From Paenibacillus thiaminolyticus (GTDB taxonomy: Bacteria; Bacillota; Bacilli; Paenibacillales; Paenibacillaceae): DNA of 64,000 nucleotides. Within the stretch, counting starts at the first letter, position 1, and each line of letters opens with the position of its first letter. Under the pieces are notes generated by a model. That model saw only the letters and a program-made list of their open reading frames with translations. It made no database searches and was not told the origin of the DNA. The stretch is taken from contig NZ_CP041405.1 of the NCBI RefSeq assembly GCF_007066085.1, forward strand, positions 5,039,001 to 5,103,000, in the 5' to 3' direction. This document shows, one piece after another, positions 34,601-42,971 of the stretch. Both the position numbers and the translations under genes were made by a program.

Positions 34601-37600
34601 TTGGCTCCGGATGCTGGAAGGCGAGCTGCCGGTGCTGGAGCTGCCGACCGACTTCCCGCGGCCGCCGATGCAGACCTTCGCGGGGGGCATCGTCCGCGCG
34701 GCGCTGCCGGCCGCCGATGCCGCCGCGTTGAAGAAGCTGGCTTCGGAACGGGGGACAACGCTATATATGGCGCTGCTCGCCGTGTACAATCTGCTGTTGG
34801 CTGCATATGCGGACAAGGAGGATATTATCGTCGGCTGTGCCGTCGCGGCGCGCACGCATCCCGATCTGGAGCGGATGATGGGCATGTTCGTCAACACGCT
34901 GCCGATTCGCAGCTGCCCAGAAGGGGGCAAATCCTTCGCGGGCTATCTGGCCGAGCTCAAGGAGAGCTTGCTGGCGGCCTATGAATACCAGACCTATCCG
35001 CTGGACAAGCTGGTCGACCAGCTGTCCTACCCCCGGGACATGAGCCGCAACCCGTTGTTCGACACGGTCTTCGTCATGCAGAACATGGGCGATACGACGC
35101 TTGAGCTCGACGGCGCGGCCTGCGAGGCCATTCCTTATCATAACGGCACAGCGAAGTTCGACGTGACGCTGGAGGCCGTGGAGCGGGAAGATGCCGTCTT
35201 GCTGAACTTCGAGTACAATACGGCCCTCTTCCGCCGGGATACGATCGAGCGGCTGGCGGGGCACTTCCTGCAGCTCGTGCAGGAAGCGATACGGAAGCCG
35301 GAGGCGCTCATCGGCGAGTTAGACATGATTACGGAGCGGGAACGGGAGCAAATTGTCGCCGAGTTCAACGGGACCGAAGCAGCCTATCCGCGCGAAGCGA
35401 CGATTCACGGCCTGTTCGAGGAGCAGGCGCGGCGCACGCCGGATCGCACGGCGGTCACCGATCCGCAGCGCTCGCTTACCTATGCCGAGCTGAATGCGGA
35501 AGCGAACCGGCTGGCCCATGAGCTGCGGCGCCGCGGCGTCCGCCGGGAGCAGGCGGTCGGCGTCTTGACCGAGCGAACGGCAGAAATGATCGTCGGCGTC
35601 CTGGCGATTATGAAGGCGGGCGGCGCATATGTGCCGATCGATCCGGATTATCCGGCAGATCGCGTCGATTACTTGCTGGAGGACAGCGGCGCGCAGCTCG
35701 TGCTTGCGAGCGGCTCGCTGGCGGGGCAGCTGCCGCCGCACATCGCCCGTGTCGGGTTCGAAGCGGCTGCAACCGCAGCCGGCTCAAGCGGCGAAGAAGA
35801 GATCGCGATCGATCAGGATCGCGTGAATGAGGCGGAGGATCTCGCCTATCTGATGTACACGTCGGGATCGACGGGCAAGCCGAAGGGGGTCATGGTGACC
35901 CACCGCAATGTCATCCGGCTCGTGCAGAATACGAACTTCGTCAACTTCCGGGAGGATGACTGTATTCTCCAGACGGGCTCGCTGGTGTTCGATGCTTCGA
36001 CGTTCGAGATCTGGGGAGCGCTGCTGAACGGCCTGCGCCTCGTGCTCGTCGACAAGATGACGATTCTGGATGAGAGCGCCCTGGCACAAGCGATTGAACG
36101 CCACGGGGTAACGATGATGTGGTTGACCTCGCCGCTGTTCACCCAGCTGGCGGAGAAGAATCCGGAGCTGTTCCGGCCGGTGCGCACGCTGCTCGTCGGC
36201 GGCGACGTGTTGTCGCCGAAGCATATATACCGGGTGCGCGAAGCGAGCGATCCTATCACGATTATCAACGGGTACGGGCCGACGGAGAACACGACGTTCA
36301 CGGCCTGCTATAAGATTGCCGGCGAGCGGCCCGGCTCGATCCCGATCGGGAAGCCGATTGCCAATTCGACGGCTTATGTCGTCAACGCGTTCGGCAAGCT
36401 GCAGCCGATCGGCATTCCAGGCGAGCTGTGGGCCGGCGGCGACGGCGTCGCCCGCGGTTATTTGAACCGGAGCGACTTGACCGCCGAGAAGTTCATCGAC
36501 AGCCCGTTCCGGCCGGGGGAACGAATCTACAAGACCGGTGATCTGGTGCGTTGGCTGCCGGATGGCAATATCGAATTCCTCGGGCGCAAGGACCACCAGG
36601 TCAAAATACGCGGCTTCCGCATGGAACTGGGCGAGATTGAGGCCCAGATCCGCAGTCATCCGCAGGTGAAGGACGTGCTCGTGTCCGTCTGCGAGGAAGC
36701 GCCGGGGCAGAAGGCGCTCTGCGCCCATATCGTGGCGGAGGGCGATCTGACAGCGGCCGATGTCCGCGCCTATGTGCTGACCAGCCTGCCGGATTATATG
36801 GCGCCGGCCTACTATGCCTTCCTCGAGCGCATGCCGCTGACGACGAACGGCAAAATCGACCGTTCGAAGCTGCCGGAGCCGGAGAAGCTCGAAGGCGTGT
36901 CCGGCAGCATGGCGGCGCCGGAGAATGATATCGAGCAGAAGCTGGCCGATGCGTGGCAGGAGGTGCTCGGTCTGACGGCGGTCGGCGTCGAGGACAACTT
37001 CTTCGACATCGGCGGCCATTCCTTGAAGGCGATCACGCTGGTCGCCCGCCTGAAGCAGGAATTCATCGTCGATGTCGCCGACATCTTCGCATATCCGACG
37101 ATTCGGCAGCTCGCTCGCCATATTGAATACCGGCCGAACCATCTGCAGGAGAAGCTGGCGCGCATACGCGAACGGTATGCCGCAGCCCCGGACGGGGAAG
37201 CGCCTGCCGTGGAAGAAGCTCGCCGCCGCTATCGCAGCGGCATCGAAGACCGGCTTCATCCGGAGGCGCAGCGCCGGACCGAGTACCGCCATGTGCTGCT
37301 GACGGGAGCGACCGGCTATCTGGGCGCCTATCTGCTGCACGAGATCATCTCGTGCACGGACAGCGAAGTCAGCGTCATCGTGCGAGGGCGGACGCCGGAC
37401 GAGGCGCGCGGGCGCTTGGCGGACAAGCTGGCCTATTATTTTGGCTCAGACTGGTTCCTGATGCATGCCGGGCGTATCCATCTCGTGAACGGCGAGCTGT
37501 CGGCGGAACGGTTCGGCCTCGGGGCCGAGGAGTATGAACGGCTCGCTGGCGGGATCGACTGTATCGTTCACGCGGCGGCGAACGTGAAGCATTACGGCCG

Positions 37601-38408
37601 CTATGACGAATTCGTGCAGAGCAACGTGACGGCAACGGAACGGTTGGTCGAGTTGGCGCTGGAACGGACTCCGAAGGCGTTCCATCATGTGTCGACGATG
37701 TCGGTCGGCATGGGCTCCATCGAAGGCCGCGGCGAGGTGCTATTCACGGAAGATGACGGCGATCTCGGCCAGCAGCATCATAACGTCTATGTGAAGACCA
37801 AATTCGAAGCGGAACTTCGCATCCAGGAAGCCCGCGCCCGCGGCCTGCAGGCGAGCATCTATCGGGTCGGCAATATCGTATGCCATTCGGACACGGGCCA
37901 TTTCCAGGAAAATATCGCGGACAACGCTTTTTACAATACAATCAAATCTTATCTTGGCCTGGGGGCCGTGCTGGCGTCGGAGCCGGATACCGATCTGTCC
38001 TTCGTCAATCAGGTGAGCGCGGCTATCGTTACGCTGTTCGACAAGCCGGCGCTGTACAACGGCACGTACCACGTGTACAACCCGCATCTGATCAGCTTGT
38101 CCGAGCTGTTGGCCGCCCACCCTGGCATTGCGGTGAAGCCGCTGACTGCCGGCCCGTTCTTCGATGAACTGTACGCCCGCTTCGAGCGGGAAGAGAACCG
38201 GGAGGCGGTCGAGAGCGTGCTGCTGCACAACGGCTGGATGGATGAGGCATCCGGCGGAACCGTCTTCGTGCATACGGCGGAACGGACGGCAGCGCTGCTC
38301 GCTCGCTTGGGCTTCGCATGGACGAAGCCGGCGGAGACGGAATTCCGGCGCCTGCTTGCGCACGCCGAGACGGTGGGCTTCCTGCCGCAAGCTGCAAGCC
38401 GGGAATAA
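31656..38408 (+). CDS. Two-module NRPS with terminal reductase (aureusimine/pyrazinone-synthetase type)
   Basis: 2250 residues. Order: a C-terminal half condensation-like domain without HHxxxDG (1-205); A1 (about 215-720, YTSGSTGRPKG near 360); carrier 1 (LGGHSLK near 745); condensation domain (about 795-1225, HHIVFDG near 928); A2 (about 1245-1760, YTSGSTGKPKG near 1400); carrier 2 (IGGHSLK near 1785); and a thioester reductase (LLTGATGYLG near 1880, YVKTK near 2044). By alignment to GrsA the specificity codes read DAFFFGITFK (Ile/Val-like) and DAFWLGGTFK (Val). Reductive release would give an Ile-Val-type dipeptide aldehyde that cyclises to a dihydropyrazinone or pyrazinone. The start is TTG, 10 nt after AAGGAG. 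It is co-transcribed with the PPTase, as in ausAB. There is no thioesterase or export gene beside it. Confidence 0.92.
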   Translation: MSAIPFTTEQLTGYDAHTFEIPSAIVDRLELLTRTRSVTLEAAVGVAWSGLVARYHNAEEVILHVMASQSRDGVQVPVRPEGTLWSAAQVLCGQLKTGGQELGAGGGITTCCWCQDAEVPGKTRADISAGDLHGRILGREEAFLAPYLFTIYYRPERFSLDGAKQMGQQFNQMLGEAVQAPDKPIGEWDLLTKEEIQRFIERHNRTQYPYPKHRTVPSLFEEQAERIPDEPAIIEEGRQFTYKELNLAANRLAHYLRKHGVQREQAVGILAERTAEMVIGILAIIKAGGAYVPIDPDHPQDRIQYLLEDSGARLVLTSAELSGRLPADAEQVPLEGTAWAEQPDHNPEPVGGAKDLIYIIYTSGSTGRPKGVMVTHRNVVRLVKNTNFVDFQAGDRILQTGSLVFDASTFEIWGSLLNGVGLVLVDKTTILDSRKLEEALRRFGITTMFLTTALFLQLIDRNPAMFKPVRQLFVGGELMSPKHFFRAAQECAPIRLSNIYGPTENTTFSTCYELKEEREGPIPIGTPLGNSTVYVVNAHGKLQPAGAIGELWVGGDGVARGYLNRDDLTEKMFIDSPFVPGERIYKTGDLVRLCEDGQLEFVGRKDHQVKIRGYRMELGEIEARIHSHSQVKETLVTDFEEAPGQKALCAYVVAEGGLDAVGLRAYLAQLLPEYMVPGYFMFLERMPLTINGKIDRAKLPRPEKQERAAVHYAAPTNETERKLAAIWEELLGIEPIGIDDHFFDLGGHSLKVAQLQARIYETFQVTLSFKLLFEMPHIRSLASLIAQLEQGGFEAIEPAPDKPHYRLTPAQQRMYALQQRTDIGMAYHVPLLYRLPGDWDPERLEQALRKLVERHEALRTSFHWEEGEVVQRVHPAISFAMERLEADGRTAEEAAESFLRPFRMEEAPLLRAAWIRLAEGEAALLLDVHHIVFDGTSLSLLAQELAALYGGQALPAQTLHYKDYAEWQAAREIREQEAGEAYWLRMLEGELPVLELPTDFPRPPMQTFAGGIVRAALPAADAAALKKLASERGTTLYMALLAVYNLLLAAYADKEDIIVGCAVAARTHPDLERMMGMFVNTLPIRSCPEGGKSFAGYLAELKESLLAAYEYQTYPLDKLVDQLSYPRDMSRNPLFDTVFVMQNMGDTTLELDGAACEAIPYHNGTAKFDVTLEAVEREDAVLLNFEYNTALFRRDTIERLAGHFLQLVQEAIRKPEALIGELDMITEREREQIVAEFNGTEAAYPREATIHGLFEEQARRTPDRTAVTDPQRSLTYAELNAEANRLAHELRRRGVRREQAVGVLTERTAEMIVGVLAIMKAGGAYVPIDPDYPADRVDYLLEDSGAQLVLASGSLAGQLPPHIARVGFEAAATAAGSSGEEEIAIDQDRVNEAEDLAYLMYTSGSTGKPKGVMVTHRNVIRLVQNTNFVNFREDDCILQTGSLVFDASTFEIWGALLNGLRLVLVDKMTILDESALAQAIERHGVTMMWLTSPLFTQLAEKNPELFRPVRTLLVGGDVLSPKHIYRVREASDPITIINGYGPTENTTFTACYKIAGERPGSIPIGKPIANSTAYVVNAFGKLQPIGIPGELWAGGDGVARGYLNRSDLTAEKFIDSPFRPGERIYKTGDLVRWLPDGNIEFLGRKDHQVKIRGFRMELGEIEAQIRSHPQVKDVLVSVCEEAPGQKALCAHIVAEGDLTAADVRAYVLTSLPDYMAPAYYAFLERMPLTTNGKIDRSKLPEPEKLEGVSGSMAAPENDIEQKLADAWQEVLGLTAVGVEDNFFDIGGHSLKAITLVARLKQEFIVDVADIFAYPTIRQLARHIEYRPNHLQEKLARIRERYAAAPDGEAPAVEEARRRYRSGIEDRLHPEAQRRTEYRHVLLTGATGYLGAYLLHEIISCTDSEVSVIVRGRTPDEARGRLADKLAYYFGSDWFLMHAGRIHLVNGELSAERFGLGAEEYERLAGGIDCIVHAAANVKHYGRYDEFVQSNVTATERLVELALERTPKAFHHVSTMSVGMGSIEGRGEVLFTEDDGDLGQQHHNVYVKTKFEAELRIQEARARGLQASIYRVGNIVCHSDTGHFQENIADNAFYNTIKSYLGLGAVLASEPDTDLSFVNQVSAAIVTLFDKPALYNGTYHVYNPHLISLSELLAAHPGIAVKPLTAGPFFDELYARFEREENREAVESVLLHNGWMDEASGGTVFVHTAERTAALLARLGFAWTKPAETEFRRLLAHAETVGFLPQAASRE

Positions 38409-38727
38409 GCGGTTCACCTGCTGGGCCTAGCTCGGTCTAATACGGCAAAGGCGGACGGATACAAACCGTACCTATTGATACGGACTGATACGGACTGATA
38501 CGGACTGATGCTGTCGGATACAGACGAATACGGGGTGACTGCGGTTTGCCCCTGCTTCTACTTCGGTATGCTGCGGCCGGTCCGTGCCGCAGAGGCAAGG
38601 GTAGACCACGTCTGGGAGGGGATAAGAGAGAACAACATAGAGATTCACAGCAGGAATGCCGGCGCATTCAGGAATGGCATGAATTCTTACTATCAACGAT
38701 GACTACATTTGGGGAGGACTAAAAACT
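38409..38727. other. Intergenic region after the NRPS
   Basis: Contains three exact copies of a 10-nt unit TGATACGGAC (38476-38505) followed by decayed copies. No gene and no clear terminator. Confidence 0.5.
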
Positions 38728-39090
38728 ATGTTTAACGTAAAATACGATGCAGCGAAAAACCGGATTTATGTCAAGCTCGAAGGCATGATGGGCATGGACG
38801 AGGCGAAGGAGTATGACAACGCCACCCGCCAGCATGTTGACAAAGCGAAAGAAGGATATACGTTCTGCATCGATATGGCGGACGCTCAGCCTGCTCCGGC
38901 CGAAGTGAATGAATATTTGGCGGGTCTGCGTGAATATATGGCCAAGAAGAAAATTGTCGGATCGGCCATGATCGTCAGCTCGGCGCTCACGAAGCTGCAG
39001 CTGTCCCGATTGATTAAGGAGCTCGGCGGCGACAACGGCGTATTCCAGAGCTACGAAGAAGCGGACAAATATCTCGACAGCTTCAAATAA
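38728..39090 (+). CDS. Small STAS/SpoIIAA-like protein, function uncertain
   Basis: 120 residues, soluble, with an alternating beta-alpha pattern like SpoIIAA-type STAS domains: NRIYVKLEGMMGMDEAKEYDNATRQHV, then FCIDMADAQPAP, then SAMIVSSALTKLQLSRLIKELG. GGGGAGGAC precedes the ATG. It has its own terminator and lies just upstream of a chemoreceptor gene. A regulatory or sensory role is possible but not shown. Confidence 0.6.
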   Translation: MFNVKYDAAKNRIYVKLEGMMGMDEAKEYDNATRQHVDKAKEGYTFCIDMADAQPAPAEVNEYLAGLREYMAKKKIVGSAMIVSSALTKLQLSRLIKELGGDNGVFQSYEEADKYLDSFK

Positions 39091-39108
39091 GAGTGCGGAC
39101 TGATTGCG

Positions 39109-39143
39109 AAAAAGACTTGCCCGCGATGCGGGGAGTCTTTTTC
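39109..39143 (+). terminator. Rho-independent terminator
   Basis: AAAAAGACT pairs with AGTCTTTTT around a GC stem (CCCGC-GATG-CGGGG type), immediately after the STAS-like gene. Confidence 0.85.
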
Positions 39144-39217
39144 CACATAACGGCCTGTAACGAACGAAGAATGGAATGAATGGTGTTCAACGAATACAAC
39201 CCGAAGGTGAGAAGACA

Positions 39218-40876
39218 ATGAACGCTCAAATCACATCCGTGACCAAACGGCTGAAATTCATGGGCAACTGGTGGAATAAGTCGCTGTTGGCGCGAATCCT
39301 CGTTCCCATGACATTGTTGACTTTGCTTATCATCGTAGCCACAAGCATGGTCAATGTCAATTTTTTGAAAGAAACGATAACGGACCTGATGATTAAAGAT
39401 ACGGAGCAGGATGCGGCCCATGTCAGCACCTTGATCGAACGCGGCGGCAATATGACACCGGCAGAGTTGCTTGAGAGCATCGCTCTCAATAAACACAGCT
39501 ACGCGCTCATTGTCGAGGATGGGGAGATCGCGGCGGTCGCAGGTGCCGCAGACAAGACGCAGCTGGCCGATTATCCGCAGCTGAAGGCGCTGCTGGAATC
39601 GCCACAGGCAGGTATGTTCCTGGATAATCAATTGGAGTATGGCGTATCCCGCCAGACCGGGAAGTATCGCGTCATCGTCGTGTCCAATCTGCTGGATTTC
39701 AGCGAAGGGATCGGATACTATCAGTTAACGCTGCTAGTGGTCGCGATCGCCTCTATCCTGGTGATTTGCGGAACGGTATGGCTGCTTGTAAAACGGTTCA
39801 TGGTCAAGCCGATCCATGAAGTGGCCGAGACGCTGGACCGGATCGGAGGCGGCGATTTGACGCAGCGCCTCTCCATGGATGTGAACCGGCAGGATATATG
39901 GGGAATGGTCGCCCGCGGGGTGGAGAACATGACCTCAAATCTGCGGAATCTCGTCGAACAGGTCGTCACGACAAGCGACAAGGTCACCGTCACCTCGGGA
40001 GACTTCGTCCACAGCGCGCAGGAGACGAGCAAAGCCTCTGAGCAAGTGACTCTCTCCTTGCAGGACATCTCGCAGGGCGTGGACGAGGAAGCGCGCATGC
40101 TGCGCAATATCGGCGGCACGATGGAGGATATTACGATGGCCATCGGCGAAGTCGAGCAGGTCGTCAAGTCGATGACGAGCGATTTCACGAGCGCCAGCGA
40201 GCTGGTATCGAGCGGCAGCGTCATGGTCCGGGACACGGTGAGCCAAATGAACGAGCTGGCTGAAAACGTCGGCTCCAGCTCCGTCGTGATTAATGAACTG
40301 GAGCATCGTTCCGGCAAGGTCGGCGAGATTATCCAGATTATTACGGAGATTGCGGGACAGACGAATCTGCTTGCCCTGAACGCGGCGATTGAAGCGGCCC
40401 GGGCCGGCGAGCACGGTCTCGGCTTCGCAGTTGTCGCCAATGAAGTGCGCAAGCTGGCCGATCAATCGAATCAGGCTGCGCTGGAGATCCAGGAGATCAT
40501 TTCTCTCGTCCAGGCCGATACGCTCCATGCCGTCGAGTCGATGAGCAAGAGCACGCAGCTGGTCGAGTCGGGAATGGAGAGCGTGAACCAGACCGGGCAA
40601 GTGTTCGAAGCGATCGTCAAGACGATCCGGGAAGTGTCAAGCAATGTTGAAATGGTCGATGCGATCGTGCAGGAGGTCAATCTGAACGCCAAAGAAATCT
40701 GGGATCGGGTTCAGGGGATTATCCAAATTTCCGAGGAATCGTCGGCCAATGTGCAATCGATCGCGGCTGCGACCGAGGAACAGAATGCGATTATGGAAGA
40801 ATTGGCCCTCTCGTCTGAAGAGCTCAATCGCTTGTCGGGCAATCTGCGGGAAGCCTTGACGAAATTCACCGTGTAA
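39218..40876 (+). CDS. Methyl-accepting chemotaxis protein
   Basis: 552 residues. A first membrane segment (about 22-48), an extracytoplasmic sensor of about 120 residues, a second membrane segment (about 165-192), a HAMP domain ([28 protein letters not shown]) and a long helical signalling domain. Its conserved hairpin tip is [21 protein letters not shown] (near 378). It signals to CheA/CheW. The start at [10 protein letters not shown] was preferred (AAGGTGAG upstream) over an ATG 42 nt earlier. The ligand is unknown; no che genes are adjacent. Confidence 0.92.
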   Translation: MNAQITSVTKRLKFMGNWWNKSLLARILVPMTLLTLLIIVATSMVNVNFLKETITDLMIKDTEQDAAHVSTLIERGGNMTPAELLESIALNKHSYALIVEDGEIAAVAGAADKTQLADYPQLKALLESPQAGMFLDNQLEYGVSRQTGKYRVIVVSNLLDFSEGIGYYQLTLLVVAIASILVICGTVWLLVKRFMVKPIHEVAETLDRIGGGDLTQRLSMDVNRQDIWGMVARGVENMTSNLRNLVEQVVTTSDKVTVTSGDFVHSAQETSKASEQVTLSLQDISQGVDEEARMLRNIGGTMEDITMAIGEVEQVVKSMTSDFTSASELVSSGSVMVRDTVSQMNELAENVGSSSVVINELEHRSGKVGEIIQIITEIAGQTNLLALNAAIEAARAGEHGLGFAVVANEVRKLADQSNQAALEIQEIISLVQADTLHAVESMSKSTQLVESGMESVNQTGQVFEAIVKTIREVSSNVEMVDAIVQEVNLNAKEIWDRVQGIIQISEESSANVQSIAAATEEQNAIMEELALSSEELNRLSGNLREALTKFTV

Positions 40877-40902
40877 TGCAACAGGATAGCGTAGTATCGG
40901 CA

Positions 40903-40940
40903 GCGGCCGTGTTCTCTTCATGAGGGCACGGCCGCGTTGT
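40903..40940 (+). terminator. GC-rich hairpin after the chemoreceptor
   Basis: GCGGCCGTG (40903-40911) pairs with CACGGCCGC (40927-40935); the downstream T run is weak. The remaining sequence up to 41112 is AT-rich and shows no gene. Confidence 0.5.
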
Positions 40941-41112
40941 ATTCGGGGCCGGGGAGGCAGTCTTTAGCAAGCCGCAAGCAGATGCAAGAAGGAGCAGAAG
41001 GGGATGCTGGGGCAAAAATCAAGTGAACAATTCGTAAACAAATAGATTGAACCGTTATTGCAATTGTTTTATTATCTATATGTTGACATATTGGTCCTGA
41101 AAGGAGGCGAGC

Positions 41113-41184
41113 ATGCCGATGAGAGACAGGGATGGATCCGTTCCGCCCGCCTTCAAGGACTGCGGATTCGATCATGATCTCTGA
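41113..41184 (+). CDS. Short ORF, possible leader peptide of the ABC operon
   Basis: A 23-codon frame (MPMRDRDGSVPPAFKDCGFDHDL) with an excellent AAAGGAGG 5 nt upstream. It ends about 40 nt before the ABC gene. The Bacillus bmrCD genes are preceded by a translated leader (bmrB) that controls them by attenuation, so position and ribosome site suggest a leader. No terminator hairpin was clear, and the sequence itself is not recognised. Confidence 0.35.
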   Translation: MPMRDRDGSVPPAFKDCGFDHDL

Positions 41185-41225
41185 CGGCGCCGGACTCGAT
41201 AACGGTACGGGATGTGAGAGAGAAG

Positions 41226-42971
41226 ATGAATGGAAAGTCATTGTTATTCGGTCATGTTCGGGCTCACTGGCTCTTTTATGTGACGGCGGTGCTGTTCATG
41301 GCGGCCGCCAACGTTATCAATGCATTCTACCCCACTCTGCTCGGCCAGTTCACGGACGAATTGCAGCAGAACGGGTTGACGCGGGCTGCGGTCATTCACT
41401 ACAGCCTCTGGCTTGCGGCGATTGGCATTGGGTATGGTGTGCTGTTCGGCTTGGGACAGTACATGAATCACCGTCTTGGCCGATTGTTCGAGTTCACTAC
41501 ACGGCAGCGGCTGTTCGGGCAATTCACCCGGTTGAGCGAGCATTATTATTCCAAAAACGGGGTCGGCAAGCTGCTCAGTTACTTCATGAATGATGTGAGG
41601 GCCGTCCGGGAATCGATTGCCAACGGCGTCAACCAGATGACGAATGCCACGATTCTGCTCGTGTCCGTCCTCGTGATGATGATGCTGAGCCATATTCCGC
41701 TGCATCTGGTCTTCATCTGCGTCCTGCCGCTGCTCTCCATTCCGCTGTTCGTCGTCTACTTCGGCCCCCGTATTCGCATGCGCTCCCGCGCCGTGCAGGA
41801 TGCGCTTGCCGGGATGACCGAATCGGCGGAAGAACAGTTCGGCGGCATCAAAGTAACGAAAACCTTTGCGGTGGAGCATATCGCCCAATCCCGCTTCGAC
41901 GAGACGGTCGACCATATCCGCGACAATCAGCTTCGTCTCGTGCGGATGACGTCGCTGTTCCAGGCGCTCATCCCCTTCGCCGGCGCGCTGTCGCTGGCGT
42001 TAGCGATCACATACGGAGGGATGATGTCCATCCGCGGGGAGCTGTCGCTCGGGAGCTTCGTTACATTGACGCTTTACCTGCGCATGATCATGACGCCGCT
42101 GCAGCAGATTGGCAACGTGATCAATACGATCCTGCGCTCCCGCGCGTCGCTGGACCGGCTGAACCGTCTGATGGAAGAGGAGCCGGATATCCGGGAGGCG
42201 GAAGAGGCGGTTGCGCTGCGTCCGGGGGAGGCGGAGCTGGAACTGCGCCATCTGTCCTTTACTTATCCGGAAAGCGGTACCCCCTCGCTGGAGGATATCA
42301 GCATCCGCGTCGCTCCGGGCAAGACGCTCGGCATCGTCGGGAAGACGGGGAGCGGCAAGACGACGCTCGTGAAGCTGCTGCTGCGGGTATACGATCCGCC
42401 GGAGGGAAGCATCTTTATCGGCGGCTGCGATATCCGGCATCTGACGCTGGAGAGCCTGCGCACGCAGATTGCCTACGTGCCGCAGGATGGTTTTTTGTTC
42501 AGTACGACAATTCGCGACAATATCGCTTTTTATAACCGCGAGATCGATGACGGGCCAGTTCGGGAAGCGGCGAAGCTGGCGGACATTTACCGCAATATCG
42601 AAGACTTCCCCGACCAATTCGGCACGAAGCTGGGCGAACGCGGACTCACCTTGTCCGGCGGCCAGCGCCAGCGCACCAGTCTGGCCCGCGGGCTTATCAA
42701 GAACGCGCCGATCCTTATTCTGGACGACAGCGTCAGCGCCGTGGACGTCGTCACCGAATCCACCATCTTGGCGAATCTGCGCCGCGCCCGCAAGGGCTTG
42801 ACGACGCTCATCATCGCTCACCGCATCAGCGCGGTGCGCCATGCGGACGAGATCATCGTTCTCGATGAGGGGCGGATTGTGGAGCGCGGCACGCATGCCG
42901 GGCTGCTCCGCCAAGGCGGATACTATGCTTCGCTCTATGCGATTCAAGAGGAGGGGATGCTCGATGCGTGA
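41226..42971 (+). CDS. Heterodimeric ABC exporter subunit with degenerate Walker B (BmrC/YheI-like)
   Basis: 581 residues: six membrane segments, then an ATPase domain with Walker A GKTGSGKTT near 371, signature LSGGQRQR near 476 and Walker B ILILDDSVSAVD near 499. The catalytic Glu after Walker B is Asp, the hallmark of the non-consensus partner of heterodimeric exporters such as BmrC. It pairs with the next gene; the stop overlaps that start by several bases. The start is uncertain: ATG 41226 is used, and a GTG at 41214 is in frame. Multidrug export is likely. Confidence 0.88.
   Translation: MNGKSLLFGHVRAHWLFYVTAVLFMAAANVINAFYPTLLGQFTDELQQNGLTRAAVIHYSLWLAAIGIGYGVLFGLGQYMNHRLGRLFEFTTRQRLFGQFTRLSEHYYSKNGVGKLLSYFMNDVRAVRESIANGVNQMTNATILLVSVLVMMMLSHIPLHLVFICVLPLLSIPLFVVYFGPRIRMRSRAVQDALAGMTESAEEQFGGIKVTKTFAVEHIAQSRFDETVDHIRDNQLRLVRMTSLFQALIPFAGALSLALAITYGGMMSIRGELSLGSFVTLTLYLRMIMTPLQQIGNVINTILRSRASLDRLNRLMEEEPDIREAEEAVALRPGEAELELRHLSFTYPESGTPSLEDISIRVAPGKTLGIVGKTGSGKTTLVKLLLRVYDPPEGSIFIGGCDIRHLTLESLRTQIAYVPQDGFLFSTTIRDNIAFYNREIDDGPVREAAKLADIYRNIEDFPDQFGTKLGERGLTLSGGQRQRTSLARGLIKNAPILILDDSVSAVDVVTESTILANLRRARKGLTTLIIAHRISAVRHADEIIVLDEGRIVERGTHAGLLRQGGYYASLYAIQEEGMLDA

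Noticed and set aside
32097..38417. Several long antisense open frames inside the NRPS gene
   Set aside because: They are frame shadows of GC-rich coding sequence, with no ribosome sites.
38476..38508. TGATACGGAC repeats as regulator-binding iterons
   Set aside because: Only three exact copies, no replication or partition gene near, and downstream of an operon; most likely slippage.
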